Below, piece by piece: positions 54,111 to 63,500 of a DNA stretch of 64,000 nucleotides. Numbering within the stretch: the first letter of the stretch is position 1; the number at the start of each line of letters is the position of its first letter. The DNA comes from an uncultured Alphaproteobacteria bacterium (GTDB taxonomy: Bacteria; Pseudomonadota; Alphaproteobacteria; HIMB59; GCA-002718135): the NCBI GenBank assembly GCA_902614085.1, contig CACMJS010000001.1:673127-737126 (forward strand), in the 5' to 3' direction. The notes beneath the pieces were generated by a model. The model was not told the origin of the DNA and did no database searches. It saw nothing but the letters and a program-made list of their open reading frames with translations. The translations under genes were made by a program, and so were the position numbers.

Positions 54111-54839
54111 ATGAGTAAATTAACAAGATCCTATTCCTCAAAAATTAATTCAATTTTAAAGAAGATTTTAAAAGAAGAAGAAAAAAAATTTTTACAGTGT
54201 GCTAAGTTAATATGTAAATCATATAAAAAAGGTGGCCAGCTATATATTTTTGGAACTGGACACTCTAGATTACTTGGAGAAGAGTCATTTCATAGAGCAG
54301 GAGGTTTTGCTGCCGCATGTCCAATAAGAGACGATGATCTCAGTTTTAAAAAAGGAGCAAGAAAAGCTACTGCTTTAGAAAGAACTCCAAATATTGCAAA
54401 AAAAGCTCTAGCTAAATATAAAATTACTAGCAAAGATATTTTGATGATTGTATCTAATTCAGGTGTCAATCATGCACCAGTTGAAGCAGCATTAATTGCT
54501 AAAAAAAAGAAAATAAAAACTATTTCACTAACATCTGTGAAATACTCAAAACAAGCTCCTCTATCTAAATTGAATAAAAGATTATTTGAAATAACGGATA
54601 TATTCATTGATAATAAGATACCGCCAGGTGATGCAATCATAAATATTAAAGATAATATGGTTGGACCAGCTTCAACAATTACAGGATCTTTTATTTTAAA
54701 TTCAATTTTAATTGAAGTTGCAAATATCTTAAAGAATGAAAAATTGTTCCCATTCTACATAAGTGTAAATATGCCAAATGCTAAAAAAAATAATGATAAA
54801 TTAGAGAAAAAATTTAGTAAAATTAATCCTCATTTATAA
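54111..54839 (+). CDS. SIS-domain sugar isomerase-like protein
   Basis: 242-residue phosphosugar-binding protein with one SIS domain: LYIFGTGHSRLLGEESFHRAG near residue 45 and ILMIVSNSGVNHAPVEAALIA near residue 115. It resembles the UPF0309/sugar isomerase domain group often found in amino-sugar operons. It probably binds or isomerises an amino-sugar phosphate. Function not established. It follows the binding protein terminator and precedes nagA. Confidence 0.78.
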   Translation: MSKLTRSYSSKINSILKKILKEEEKKFLQCAKLICKSYKKGGQLYIFGTGHSRLLGEESFHRAGGFAAACPIRDDDLSFKKGARKATALERTPNIAKKALAKYKITSKDILMIVSNSGVNHAPVEAALIAKKKKIKTISLTSVKYSKQAPLSKLNKRLFEITDIFIDNKIPPGDAIINIKDNMVGPASTITGSFILNSILIEVANILKNEKLFPFYISVNMPNAKKNNDKLEKKFSKINPHL

Positions 54840-54894
54840 GTTTTTTTAATTTTTTTAAAAATCAACAAATTACTATATAAGATATTAAATTTAG

Positions 54895-55986
54895 ATGACT
54901 GATCAAAATAAAGTTAGTGGAAAAATTATCAATTATAATTCTTCCTATATTGGTGATGTATATTTCAGTGAAAAAATTAATGAGTTAAAAATAAACGACT
55001 CTGATGATTATGATAATATTATAATTCCTGGTTTTATTGATCTTCATTGTCATGGTGGTAATGGATTTGATGTAATGGAGGGTTCACAATCAATCATTGA
55101 AATGTCAAAGTATCATTTACGACATGGAACAACATCAATTATGCCAACTACTTGGACTAATTCCTTAGAAGATACTATTTCAGCATTAAAGGGATTTAAT
55201 GAATTAAAAAATGATAATCAAAACATTCTTGGTGTTCATTTGGAGGGACCTTTTATTAATCCTAATAAACTTGGTGCTCAACCAAATTTAACTGAGAAAC
55301 CATCTTTAGAGTTTGTAAAAAAAATTCTTGAAATTTCTGATGTAAAAATCATTACTTTAGCTCCAGAAATTGATGGAATGCAAGAATTTATAAATGATTT
55401 AGTGGAGCTAAATATTAAGATTCAATTTGGCCACACTTTGGCAGACTTTGATTGCTGTGAAAAAATTATGAAAGATCATGAAATTGGTTTTACACATTTG
55501 TATAATGCTATGTCTGGTAATGATCATAGATCTCCAGGAGTTTTATCAGCTGCTCTTTCAAAAGGAAAATATGCTGAAATAATCTGTGATAATATTCATG
55601 TTAGTAAAGAAGCAATTAAAATTGCAAAAAAATGTATTCCAGGGCTGTATGCAATAACAGATTCAATTAACGCAAGCGGACTGAATGATGGAGAATATAT
55701 TTTTGCAAAAAATAACATAAGAAAAGAAAAAAATTCAGTAAAAATTAAGTCTGATGGTACTTTAGCTGGAAGTATTGTTACTATGGATCAAACTTTTAAA
55801 AATTTAATATCAATGGATTTTACATTAGAAGAAGCAGTTGCTTTAACTAGTTATAATGCTTCTAAATATTTAAATCTAGATAGTGTCGGTATAATTCAAA
55901 AAAATTTTTTAAGTAATTTTCTTATTTTAGATAAAGAATTTAATCTTAAAGAAGTTTATTTAAGAGGAAAAAAAATTAATGTCTAG
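54895..55986 (+). CDS. nagA: N-acetylglucosamine-6-phosphate deacetylase
   Basis: Removes the acetyl group from GlcNAc-6-phosphate. The 363-residue amidohydrolase has the metal motif FIDLHCHGGNGFDVME near residue 45, LGVHLEGPFINPNKLGA near residue 115, QFGHTLADFD near residue 178, THLYNAMSG near residue 200 and YAITDSINASGL near residue 250. It overlaps the following deaminase gene by eight bases, giving deacetylation and deamination in tandem. Confidence 0.92.
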   Translation: MTDQNKVSGKIINYNSSYIGDVYFSEKINELKINDSDDYDNIIIPGFIDLHCHGGNGFDVMEGSQSIIEMSKYHLRHGTTSIMPTTWTNSLEDTISALKGFNELKNDNQNILGVHLEGPFINPNKLGAQPNLTEKPSLEFVKKILEISDVKIITLAPEIDGMQEFINDLVELNIKIQFGHTLADFDCCEKIMKDHEIGFTHLYNAMSGNDHRSPGVLSAALSKGKYAEIICDNIHVSKEAIKIAKKCIPGLYAITDSINASGLNDGEYIFAKNNIRKEKNSVKIKSDGTLAGSIVTMDQTFKNLISMDFTLEEAVALTSYNASKYLNLDSVGIIQKNFLSNFLILDKEFNLKEVYLRGKKINV

Positions 55987-57001
55987 TTCTCAAGTTTTAT
56001 CGGAAGCACTCTCTATTCCAAATAAAATTAATCATTTTATCTTGAATGATAAAAATAATTACCAGGAAATATCAAGTTTGATATCAGAAAAAAAAATTGA
56101 TTATATTGTTACTGTGGCAAGAGGTACTTCAGATTGTGCCGCTCTTTATTTGTCTTATATGTTTGCAAAATATCTTGGTTTACCAACATACAGCATGCCC
56201 CCATCTATAATAACTTTAGAAGAATCAAAATTTGATTTTTCGAGAGCATTAGTATTCATTATTTCTCAATCTGGAAAAAGTGAAGATTTGGTTGAATGTC
56301 ATAAAATGGTAAAAAAAATGGGAGCAAGGACCATATTAATAAGTAATAACTTAAATAGCCCCATGATAAAAACATCCAATTATTTTTTTGATATAAATGC
56401 TGGAGAAGAAAAAAGTGTTGCAGCAACAAAAACTTTTGTTTTGTCTTTACTAATAATTTTAAAGCTTGTTTTTAATACTCTTAATAAAAAAGATATTAAT
56501 AAGCATATTGAAAAGCTAAGTGATCATTTAATTTTAGATAGTAAAAATCAATGGAATCCAAATCTATTAGATAAAACTATAAGTAATGGCTATATAATTA
56601 GTAGGGGTGTTGGATACGCAATTTCTAATGAAATATCTTTAAAGTTTAAAGAGTTATGTCAAGAAATGATAGAACCTTTTAGTAGTGCTGAAGTAATGCA
56701 TGGACCAAAAAGCTTGATTGAAAACTCATTTAAGTTATTTACTATATCACTTAGAGATAAAAGTGGGATGATAGTAGCAAAAGATTCTAATCAAATTATT
56801 TCACTAACTAATCTTCACTATGAAATTACCTATGATGAAAACTCGAATACAAAATTAAGATATAACACTAGTGAAATGATAGAATTGGATCCAATTATAG
56901 TCCTATCAAAATTTTATCCATGGATAGTTAATTACTCTTTTGAAAAAGGATTAGATCCAGACAATCCTAGATATCTAACTAAAGTAACACAAACATTCTA
57001 A
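55979..57001 (+). CDS. NagB-II-type glucosamine-6-phosphate deaminase (SIS family)
   Basis: 340-residue protein with two SIS domains and no glutaminase domain, so not GlmS. VTVARGTSDCAALYLSYMFA near residue 42, FIISQSGKSEDLVECHKMV near residue 95, SVAATKTFVLSLLII near residue 145 and SRGVGYAISNEISLKFKE near residue 208 are GlmS-isomerase-like. Proteins of this type (NagB-II) replace classical NagB in marine bacteria and make fructose-6-phosphate plus ammonia. Coupling to nagA supports this. Confidence 0.85.
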   Translation: MSSSQVLSEALSIPNKINHFILNDKNNYQEISSLISEKKIDYIVTVARGTSDCAALYLSYMFAKYLGLPTYSMPPSIITLEESKFDFSRALVFIISQSGKSEDLVECHKMVKKMGARTILISNNLNSPMIKTSNYFFDINAGEEKSVAATKTFVLSLLIILKLVFNTLNKKDINKHIEKLSDHLILDSKNQWNPNLLDKTISNGYIISRGVGYAISNEISLKFKELCQEMIEPFSSAEVMHGPKSLIENSFKLFTISLRDKSGMIVAKDSNQIISLTNLHYEITYDENSNTKLRYNTSEMIELDPIIVLSKFYPWIVNYSFEKGLDPDNPRYLTKVTQTF

Positions 57002-57002
57002 T

Positions 57003-58622
57003 TTGAATAATATTGATATAGCAATTATTGGCGCAGGTTCTGCAGGAAGTATAATAGCAAATAAACTTCTGAGTGAAACTAATTTTAATATAGCTCTTAT
57101 TGAGGCTGGCCCTAAAGATAACAATCCTATTATTGATGTTCCTCTTGGTTATGGAATGACATTTTATAATAAAAAAATTAATTGGAACTTCTATTCAGAA
57201 AAACAAGACAATTTATTTAATCGGCAAATATATTATCCAAGAGGTAAAGTTTTAGGTGGTTCTGGCTCAATAAATGCAATGGTCTATGCAAGAGGATTAG
57301 AAACAGATTATGAGAATTGGGGTAGCAGCAATGAATGGAGTTTTGAAAATATAAAAAAAGTATACAGCTCTATGGAACAACAAATAAATGATGATAAAGA
57401 ATTTCTTATAAAAGAGAAGATTCCAGTAAATAATGTAAGTAAGTATCATCATCCAATTTTAGAATATTTTTTTAATGCTAGTAATGAAATTGGTATTAAA
57501 AAAAATACAAATTTAACTACATTAATTGAAAATCAAGTAGGTCATTACAATATTAATACTTACAAGGGTACCAGGCATTCATCATCAAAAGTATTTTTAA
57601 AGCCTGTATTAAAAAATCCAAGATTAATTGTGTTAGACAATACTCAGGTAAAAAATTTAATAATTAAAGATAAAAAAATTACTGGTATTAAAATTCAAAA
57701 TAAATCAACAGAACAAATACTCAAACTATCCCATGGAGCAATTTTATGTTCTGGCTCAATAATGACACCTTACTTGTTAATGCACTCTGGTATTGGTGAT
57801 AAAGATCATTTAAAACAATATGATAAAGAAATAATAATTGATAATTCTAATGTTGGAAGAAATCTTCAGGATCATCTTGGTTTAGATTATTTATTTAAAA
57901 CGCATCATCATTCTCTCAATAAATCCTTAGGAACTTGGTCAGGCAGAATTATTTCTGTATTAAGATACCTTTATAATAGAACAGGGCCATTATCTCTTAG
58001 TATTAATCAGTCTGGAGGATATATAAATTGGCACTCAAAGCATCTTTATCCCAATTTACAGATATATTTTAATCCGTTAACTTATTCAATTACTCATAAA
58101 AATAAAAGACCTTTACTAAAAACTGACAAATTTAATGGTTTTATTATTGGTTATAATTCTTGTCGGCCAAAAAGTTTAGGAACAGTTACTTTAAATTCTC
58201 CTAATTTTGATGATACTCCATTGATAAATCCAAATTTTCTATCACATGAAGAAGATATATATGATGTTAAATGTGCAATTAATTTTTCAAAAGTTTTGGC
58301 AAACACAAATAATATTAAAAAAATAAGAAATGAAAGTGTTACACATGATCTTTTAAATGCTACTGAAGAAGAAATGATTGATCATTTTAAATCTAATGCA
58401 GTTTCTATCTATCACCCATGTGGTACATGTAAAATGGATGAAGACCCTAAAAAAGGGGTTGTCTCTGAAAGATTAAAAGTTCATGGAATGGAGAATCTTT
58501 GGATTGCTGATGCATCTGTCTTTCCAAATATTACCTCGGGCAATATAAATGCTCCTGTAATGATGCTTGCTAATCTTGGAAGTAAATTTATTATTGAGGA
58601 TTTAAAAAAATTTAATTTATGA
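57003..58622 (+). CDS. GMC-family FAD oxidoreductase (choline dehydrogenase-like)
   Basis: 539-residue flavoprotein. IAIIGAGSAGSIIANKLLSE at the start binds FAD, RGKVLGGSGSINAMVYARG near residue 80 is GMC signature 1, and the catalytic His is in SIYHPCGTCKMDED near residue 470, with NINAPVMMLANLGSKFI near the end. The start is TTG, one base after the deaminase stop. It oxidises an alcohol group of a sugar, polyol or choline-like compound. The amino-sugar setting argues against simple choline. Confidence 0.85.
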   Translation: MNNIDIAIIGAGSAGSIIANKLLSETNFNIALIEAGPKDNNPIIDVPLGYGMTFYNKKINWNFYSEKQDNLFNRQIYYPRGKVLGGSGSINAMVYARGLETDYENWGSSNEWSFENIKKVYSSMEQQINDDKEFLIKEKIPVNNVSKYHHPILEYFFNASNEIGIKKNTNLTTLIENQVGHYNINTYKGTRHSSSKVFLKPVLKNPRLIVLDNTQVKNLIIKDKKITGIKIQNKSTEQILKLSHGAILCSGSIMTPYLLMHSGIGDKDHLKQYDKEIIIDNSNVGRNLQDHLGLDYLFKTHHHSLNKSLGTWSGRIISVLRYLYNRTGPLSLSINQSGGYINWHSKHLYPNLQIYFNPLTYSITHKNKRPLLKTDKFNGFIIGYNSCRPKSLGTVTLNSPNFDDTPLINPNFLSHEEDIYDVKCAINFSKVLANTNNIKKIRNESVTHDLLNATEEEMIDHFKSNAVSIYHPCGTCKMDEDPKKGVVSERLKVHGMENLWIADASVFPNITSGNINAPVMMLANLGSKFIIEDLKKFNL

Positions 58623-59719
58623 AAATAGTAAAACTTGAAACATTTACAAAATCATATGTAAGTTTTGTAAAAATAACAGTTGAGGATGGCTCAATTGGTT
58701 ATGGTCAAATGTCGACCTATCATGCAGATATTACAGCTCAAATTTTTCATAAACAAGTAGCACCTTGGGTTTTAGGAAAAGAATATTTTGATTTTGATGA
58801 TTTAGAAGATTTTATCTTTGAAAGAGAACATAAATTTCCAGGATCATATCTTTTACGTGCAATAGCTGGTTTAGATACAGCGTTGTGGGATTTGAAAGGT
58901 AAAATCGAAAATAAACCTATCGTTTCATTGATAGGAGGATCTCCAGGAAATTTAAGAATTTATGGTTCATCAATGAAAAGAGATATTACGCCAGATGATG
59001 AAGCAAATAGATTTAAAAAACTCTTTGATGAAAAAGGCGTTAATGCATTTAAATTTAGAGTTGGTTCTGAATGTGGAAGAGGAGTTGACGAATGGGAAGG
59101 AAGAACACCCAGTATAGTAAAAACAATAAATTCATCTTTAGATGAAAGTGTAATTAAAATGGTCGATGCAAATAGTTGTTATAGTTCTCATCAAGCAATA
59201 GAAATTGGCAAACTTTTAGAAGATAATAATGTTACACATTTTGAGGAACCTTGTCCTTACTGGAAGCCAGAGGAAACTAAAAAAGTTACTGATAGTTTAA
59301 AGATAGACGTTACTGGTGGTGAGCAGGATTGTGACCTTAGAATTTGGAGAGATATGGTTAACAGAAAAATTGTAAATATTTTTCAGCCTGATGTTATGTA
59401 TATGGGAGGATTAACAAAAGCTTTGAAGGTTGCGAAAATTATTGAAAAGGGTGGTTTTATATGTACTCCACATACAGCTAATTTATCTTTAGTAACAATT
59501 TGTACAATGCATTTTTTAAAAGCAATAAATAATTCAGGTCCCTATCTTGAATTTTCAATTGAAGGTAAAGATTATTATCCATGGCAACAGAATTTATTTT
59601 TAGGTGACCCTTTCAAAATATCTAATGGAATGGTTAAAATTGAAGATACTCCTGGTTGGGGTATCGAGATTAATCCTGACTGGTTAGATAAATCAGAATA
59701 TAAAAAAACAGAAATATAA
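58619..59719 (+). CDS. Enolase-superfamily (mandelate racemase/muconate lactonizing type) sugar acid dehydratase
   Basis: 366-residue enzyme. The capping domain precedes a barrel with VNAFKFRVGSECGRG near residue 150 (Lys-x-Arg instead of the usual Lys-x-Lys). Metal ligands are VDANSCY near residue 184, FEEPCPYW near residue 211 and TGGEQD near residue 237, and the catalytic His is in FICTPHTANLS near residue 280. This arrangement fits an acid-sugar dehydratase of the mandelate racemase group. It overlaps the GMC gene stop as ATGA, so the pair may oxidise and then dehydrate the same sugar. Confidence 0.82.
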   Translation: MKIVKLETFTKSYVSFVKITVEDGSIGYGQMSTYHADITAQIFHKQVAPWVLGKEYFDFDDLEDFIFEREHKFPGSYLLRAIAGLDTALWDLKGKIENKPIVSLIGGSPGNLRIYGSSMKRDITPDDEANRFKKLFDEKGVNAFKFRVGSECGRGVDEWEGRTPSIVKTINSSLDESVIKMVDANSCYSSHQAIEIGKLLEDNNVTHFEEPCPYWKPEETKKVTDSLKIDVTGGEQDCDLRIWRDMVNRKIVNIFQPDVMYMGGLTKALKVAKIIEKGGFICTPHTANLSLVTICTMHFLKAINNSGPYLEFSIEGKDYYPWQQNLFLGDPFKISNGMVKIEDTPGWGIEINPDWLDKSEYKKTEI

Positions 59720-59723
59720 CATA

Positions 59724-60383
59724 ATGATTAAAAATATAATTTTTGATTTTGATGGAGTAATAGTTGATAGTGAGGTCCTAGCTTCTAAGGCATTTTCTAA
59801 ATATTTTAGTAAATTTGATCAATCAATTAAAGAGGAGCAATTTTATAAATATGCTGGAAAAAAAACAGTCGAAGTAATAGATTTATTATCTGCTAAATAT
59901 AAGATTGAAAATAAAGAAAAATTTACAAACGAAATATTTGATATTGTTTCAGAAGTTTATTCCAAGGATTTAAAACTAGTCAATGGAGCAAAAGATTATA
60001 TTATTAAATCAGAAAGAAATCATTTCATTGGATCTAATAGTAATAAGGATAGAATTCTGGATGGATTAAAGCTTGTTAATTTAGATAAATTTTTTTTAAG
60101 TGATCAGGTTTACTCATTTGATATGGTTAAAAGACCAAAACCTGATCCCGATATATATTTGAAGGTTGTAAATGATAATTCACTTAATATAGAAGAAACA
60201 GTTATTATTGAAGATAGTGGAGTAGGTGTTAAAGCAGCTACTGCTGCAGGAGTAAGGGTATTTGGGCTTACCGCAGGAAAACATTGGCATTCAAATAGAG
60301 ATACAAATGAATTATTTGACAATGGTGCTTTGAATGTATTTAGTGATTATGAAAGTCTAGGTAGGGCAATAGAGGAGCTTTAA
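59724..60383 (+). CDS. HAD-superfamily phosphatase (beta-phosphoglucomutase-like)
   Basis: 219-residue haloacid dehalogenase-like hydrolase, IIFDFDGVIVDSEVLASKAF at the N-terminus with the nucleophile Asp, HFIGSNSNKDRI near residue 100, KRPKPDPDIYLKV near residue 133 and VIIEDSGVGVKAATAAGVRV near residue 157. It is of the beta-phosphoglucomutase / sugar phosphatase subgroup. It lies in the amino-sugar operon and probably dephosphorylates a sugar phosphate. Confidence 0.85.
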   Translation: MIKNIIFDFDGVIVDSEVLASKAFSKYFSKFDQSIKEEQFYKYAGKKTVEVIDLLSAKYKIENKEKFTNEIFDIVSEVYSKDLKLVNGAKDYIIKSERNHFIGSNSNKDRILDGLKLVNLDKFFLSDQVYSFDMVKRPKPDPDIYLKVVNDNSLNIEETVIIEDSGVGVKAATAAGVRVFGLTAGKHWHSNRDTNELFDNGALNVFSDYESLGRAIEEL

Positions 60384-60842
60384 ATGGGGCCAGATGTAAA
60401 AGGAAATCCACTGTATATTTCAGTTTATCTTTTGATAGCCTCTTATATTATTGGAGAATTTATCTTTCCTAAATATCCACTTCTATATATTCTTAATCTT
60501 TTTGGATTATTAATTATTATTTTAATGCCAATTGTATTTTTTTCCTCAAGAAACGCATTTAATGCACATGAAGAAAAATTACTTCCCCAAACTGAAACAA
60601 ATAAAATTATAAAAACTGGAATTTATGCTTACTCTAGAAATCCTATTTATCTATGTTTTGTTTTATTTCATTTTGGTATGTTTCTTACTTTCGAAAACAT
60701 TATGTATTTCATATGTTCTATAGGATTATTTTTTTGGTTAAATAATTTTGTAATATATGAAGAGGAAAAATACTTACAAGATAAATTTGGCGATGAGTTT
60801 GAAAGATATTGTAATTCGGTTAAAAGATGGATTTTTTTCTAG
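60384..60842 (+). CDS. Isoprenylcysteine/phospholipid methyltransferase-like membrane protein
   Basis: 152-residue integral membrane protein with four hydrophobic segments. GIYAYSRNPIYLCFVLFHFG near residue 75 and EEEKYLQDKFGDEFERYCN near residue 125 are the AdoMet-binding signatures of the PEMT/ICMT family. It begins directly after the HAD stop. Its substrate is unknown; members methylate lipids or small molecules. Convergent four-base overlap with the kinase gene. Confidence 0.82.
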   Translation: MGPDVKGNPLYISVYLLIASYIIGEFIFPKYPLLYILNLFGLLIIILMPIVFFSSRNAFNAHEEKLLPQTETNKIIKTGIYAYSRNPIYLCFVLFHFGMFLTFENIMYFICSIGLFFWLNNFVIYEEEKYLQDKFGDEFERYCNSVKRWIFF

Positions 60843-61699
60843 TTAAAATTTAGTGAAGAAATTTTATGATTTTTTTCAAATTTAATAACAATCTGAGCTT
60901 TTTTATTGAGATCCTGCATCATCCATTTAGTAATTTTTTCATAATGTTGAATAAAAAATTTAATTTCATTTGGTGTCATTCTTTTTGATTTTTTATTTTT
61001 TGATTGATTATTTTTTTCCTGATTTAACCGCCATTTAAAAATATTATCAAAAGAGGATGTTTTCAAAAAAATAAGTTCATCAAAAAGGTTAAATAATTTT
61101 TTATATTCTAATTTTAATTTATTATTATAGTAATTTCTCCATTGATATTTAGGGTCTTTAATTTTTTCTAAATTATTTATATTTTTATAAAGAAAATTTT
61201 TTGGAATTTCGAAACTTCCACAACACCAACCTTCTAAGAAAAGAATATCACATTTAGTTTTTGTTATTTTTGTTGATTTTGATGTGTCATCAATCAATTT
61301 ATCAAATAGGGGTGTTGTAATGGGATATTTACCTTTATTGAATTTTTTTATATGTTTAATCAATTTTTCAATATCATGTGTTCCTGGAACACCTCTAGTT
61401 ATTAATAATTGATGTATTTGTTTAGATAATATTAATCGTTGTTTTTTTGATAAATAATAATTATCTAAACTAAGCAAAAGTATTTTCTTATTATAAAATT
61501 TTTCAATAGTTTTAGAGATGATATTTATTAATGATGATTTTCCGATACCTTGAGAGCCTCCAAATAGGAATTTTTTTGATTTACTAGAGCAAATATAATT
61601 TATGATTGGAATTAATTTATTTTCTATGTACTTTTTGGAATATTTTTTATTATATGTTTTGTGTATTTCTATTTGAATATAGTCTATTAATGCAATCAT
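60839..61699 (-). CDS. D-glycerate kinase-like P-loop kinase (GLYK type)
   Basis: 286-residue P-loop kinase. Walker A FGGSQGIGKSSLINII near residue 48, LLSLDNYYLSKKQR near residue 75, RGVPGTHD near residue 103 and DILFLEGWCCG near residue 150 match plant/yeast glycerate kinase-like proteins and the related uridine kinase-like YggC group. D-glycerate 3-kinase would feed serine or glyoxylate metabolism. The chain is very Lys/Asn-rich, as is usual in such AT-rich genomes. Confidence 0.75.
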   Translation of the reverse strand: MIALIDYIQIEIHKTYNKKYSKKYIENKLIPIINYICSSKSKKFLFGGSQGIGKSSLINIISKTIEKFYNKKILLLSLDNYYLSKKQRLILSKQIHQLLITRGVPGTHDIEKLIKHIKKFNKGKYPITTPLFDKLIDDTSKSTKITKTKCDILFLEGWCCGSFEIPKNFLYKNINNLEKIKDPKYQWRNYYNNKLKLEYKKLFNLFDELIFLKTSSFDNIFKWRLNQEKNNQSKNKKSKRMTPNEIKFFIQHYEKITKWMMQDLNKKAQIVIKFEKNHKISSLNFN

Positions 61700-61731
61700 T
61701 TAATATTTATTTATAAACAAAATACTTATAC

Positions 61732-62322
61732 ATGAAATTTCTTTTTGATTTAGGCGGTGTTTTTTTTGATTGGGACCCCAACCATTTCTTTAAAAATGTG
61801 TTTGATGATGAAGAAAGAAAATATTTTTTAACTGAGGTGTGTAATGATCAATGGAACTTCCAACAAGATGCTGGAAGATCTATTGCAGAAGCAGAGTCAG
61901 AACTTATTCCTAAATTCCCACATTATGAAAATGAAATTAAAATGTATTACAAAAACCATCGTAAAATGATTAGAGGTATTTTTGAGGAATCAATAGAAGT
62001 ATTAAGACAACTTAAAGATAAAAATTATAAATGCTATGTTTTATCTAATTGGTCAGCAGAAACCTTTGAAGGAATACCAATAGATTATCCTTTTATGCAG
62101 TTATTTGACGGGCTTCTTATATCTGGCGAAGATAAACTTATAAAGCCTGATCAGGCTATTTATGAATTAGCGAAAAAACGATTTAATTTAGATCCAGAAG
62201 AGACTGTATTTATTGATGATAAGTTAGAAAATATAAAGGCTGCGCAAAAAATGAATTTTAAGACGATACATTTAATTAATCCAAAAAATATTAAAATGGA
62301 AATTAAAAAATTTCTAGTTTAA
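61732..62322 (+). CDS. HAD-superfamily hydrolase (YihX-like)
   Basis: 196-residue HAD hydrolase, FLFDLGGVFFDWDPNHFF at the N-terminus, CYVLSNWSAETFEGI near residue 104, KLIKPDQAIYELAKKRF near residue 137 and VFIDDKLENIKAAQKMNF near residue 162. It belongs to the alpha-D-glucose-1-phosphate phosphatase-like branch. It is divergent from the glycerate kinase-like gene across 32 bases and probably co-transcribed with glpD, which starts 24 bases later. Confidence 0.85.
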   Translation: MKFLFDLGGVFFDWDPNHFFKNVFDDEERKYFLTEVCNDQWNFQQDAGRSIAEAESELIPKFPHYENEIKMYYKNHRKMIRGIFEESIEVLRQLKDKNYKCYVLSNWSAETFEGIPIDYPFMQLFDGLLISGEDKLIKPDQAIYELAKKRFNLDPEETVFIDDKLENIKAAQKMNFKTIHLINPKNIKMEIKKFLV

Positions 62323-62345
62323 TAATTCAGAGGTTTTTTTTATAT

Positions 62346-63497
62346 ATGAAAAAGATGTTTGATATTTTTATTATTGGCGGAGGTATTAATGGAGCAGGAA
62401 TTGCACGAGATGCAAGTGGCAGAGGTCTTAAAGTTTATTTAGCAGAAAAGGGTAAGGTGGGATCTGCCACGTCTTCTTGGTCTTCAAAATTAATACATGG
62501 TGGATTAAGATATTTAGAAAATTATGAGTTCAAACTTGTAGCTGAGTCTCTTAGAGAAAGAGAAGTAATTACACAAATTGCCCCATCAATTACCAAACCT
62601 TTACCATTTGTTATTCCGCATACTAAAAAATTAAGATCTAAATTGTTAATTAGACTGGGTTTATTTTTATATGATAACCTTGGTGGTAAAACAAAAATTC
62701 CTAAATCATCCAAAGTAATTTTTGCGGAGCAATATCAAAATATTTTACAGTCTAAGTTTACAGAGGGTTTTAGATATTATGATGTTCAAGTAGATGATAA
62801 GAAATTAGTAGAAATGAATATTGATAATGCAAAAAAAATGGGTGCCATTATTGCAGAAGATACAAAAGTAATAAATGCAAACAGAATAGATAATTATTGG
62901 GAGATAACGCTTAATAATAATGAAAAAATTAAATCAAAAATATTAATTAATGCAGCAGGACCATGGATCAATGAAACTGTAAACAATGTTCTCAAAATTA
63001 ATGCAAAAAAATCTATCAGATTAGTAAGGGGTAGTCATATCATTACAAAAAAATTATATGAAGATGAAGTTGCGTTTACTTTGCAAAACGAGGATAATAG
63101 AGTTGTTTTTGTAATTCCTTATAAAGATGAATATTCTCTTATCGGTACAACTGAAGTTGATGTTGATACACCAGATAACCCTTCTATATCAAATGAAGAA
63201 AAAATTTATTTAATTAATACTATTAATAATCATTTTATTAAGCAAATCTCTCAAGAAGATATAGTCGAGACTTACTCTGGAATACGTCCTTTAATTGAAG
63301 ATTTTAAAGATGCGACAAAAGTTACGAGAGATTATATATTTGACTTAAATGAGGATGAATCTAAGGCCCCGCTACTAAATATTTACGGAGGAAAGCTCAC
63401 CACATATAGAAAATTAGCTGAAAATGTTCTTCTTGCTCTTAATAAATATATTCCTGTAAATAAAAAAAATTCCTGGACTGCTAAGCAAAAACTATAA
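62346..63497 (+). CDS. glpD: Glycerol-3-phosphate dehydrogenase, FAD type, short form
   Basis: Oxidises sn-glycerol-3-phosphate to dihydroxyacetone phosphate at the membrane. IFIIGGGINGAGIARDASGRG binds FAD; SSWSSKLIHGGLRYLE near residue 45, INAAGPWINETVN near residue 200, YSLIGTTEVD near residue 260 and YGGKLTTYRKLAE near residue 350 are GlpD motifs. At 383 residues it stops just where the ~115-residue C-terminal helical domain of the ~500-residue family should begin. No frame downstream continues that domain, so it is a true truncation or a short natural variant. Confidence 0.82.
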   Translation: MKKMFDIFIIGGGINGAGIARDASGRGLKVYLAEKGKVGSATSSWSSKLIHGGLRYLENYEFKLVAESLREREVITQIAPSITKPLPFVIPHTKKLRSKLLIRLGLFLYDNLGGKTKIPKSSKVIFAEQYQNILQSKFTEGFRYYDVQVDDKKLVEMNIDNAKKMGAIIAEDTKVINANRIDNYWEITLNNNEKIKSKILINAAGPWINETVNNVLKINAKKSIRLVRGSHIITKKLYEDEVAFTLQNEDNRVVFVIPYKDEYSLIGTTEVDVDTPDNPSISNEEKIYLINTINNHFIKQISQEDIVETYSGIRPLIEDFKDATKVTRDYIFDLNEDESKAPLLNIYGGKLTTYRKLAENVLLALNKYIPVNKKNSWTAKQKL

Positions 63498-63500
63498 TTG

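Noticed and set aside
54840-54894. T-rich stretch after the SIS gene as a terminator
   Set aside because: TTTTTTTAATTTTTTTAAAAA has no GC stem; AT-richness alone explains it.
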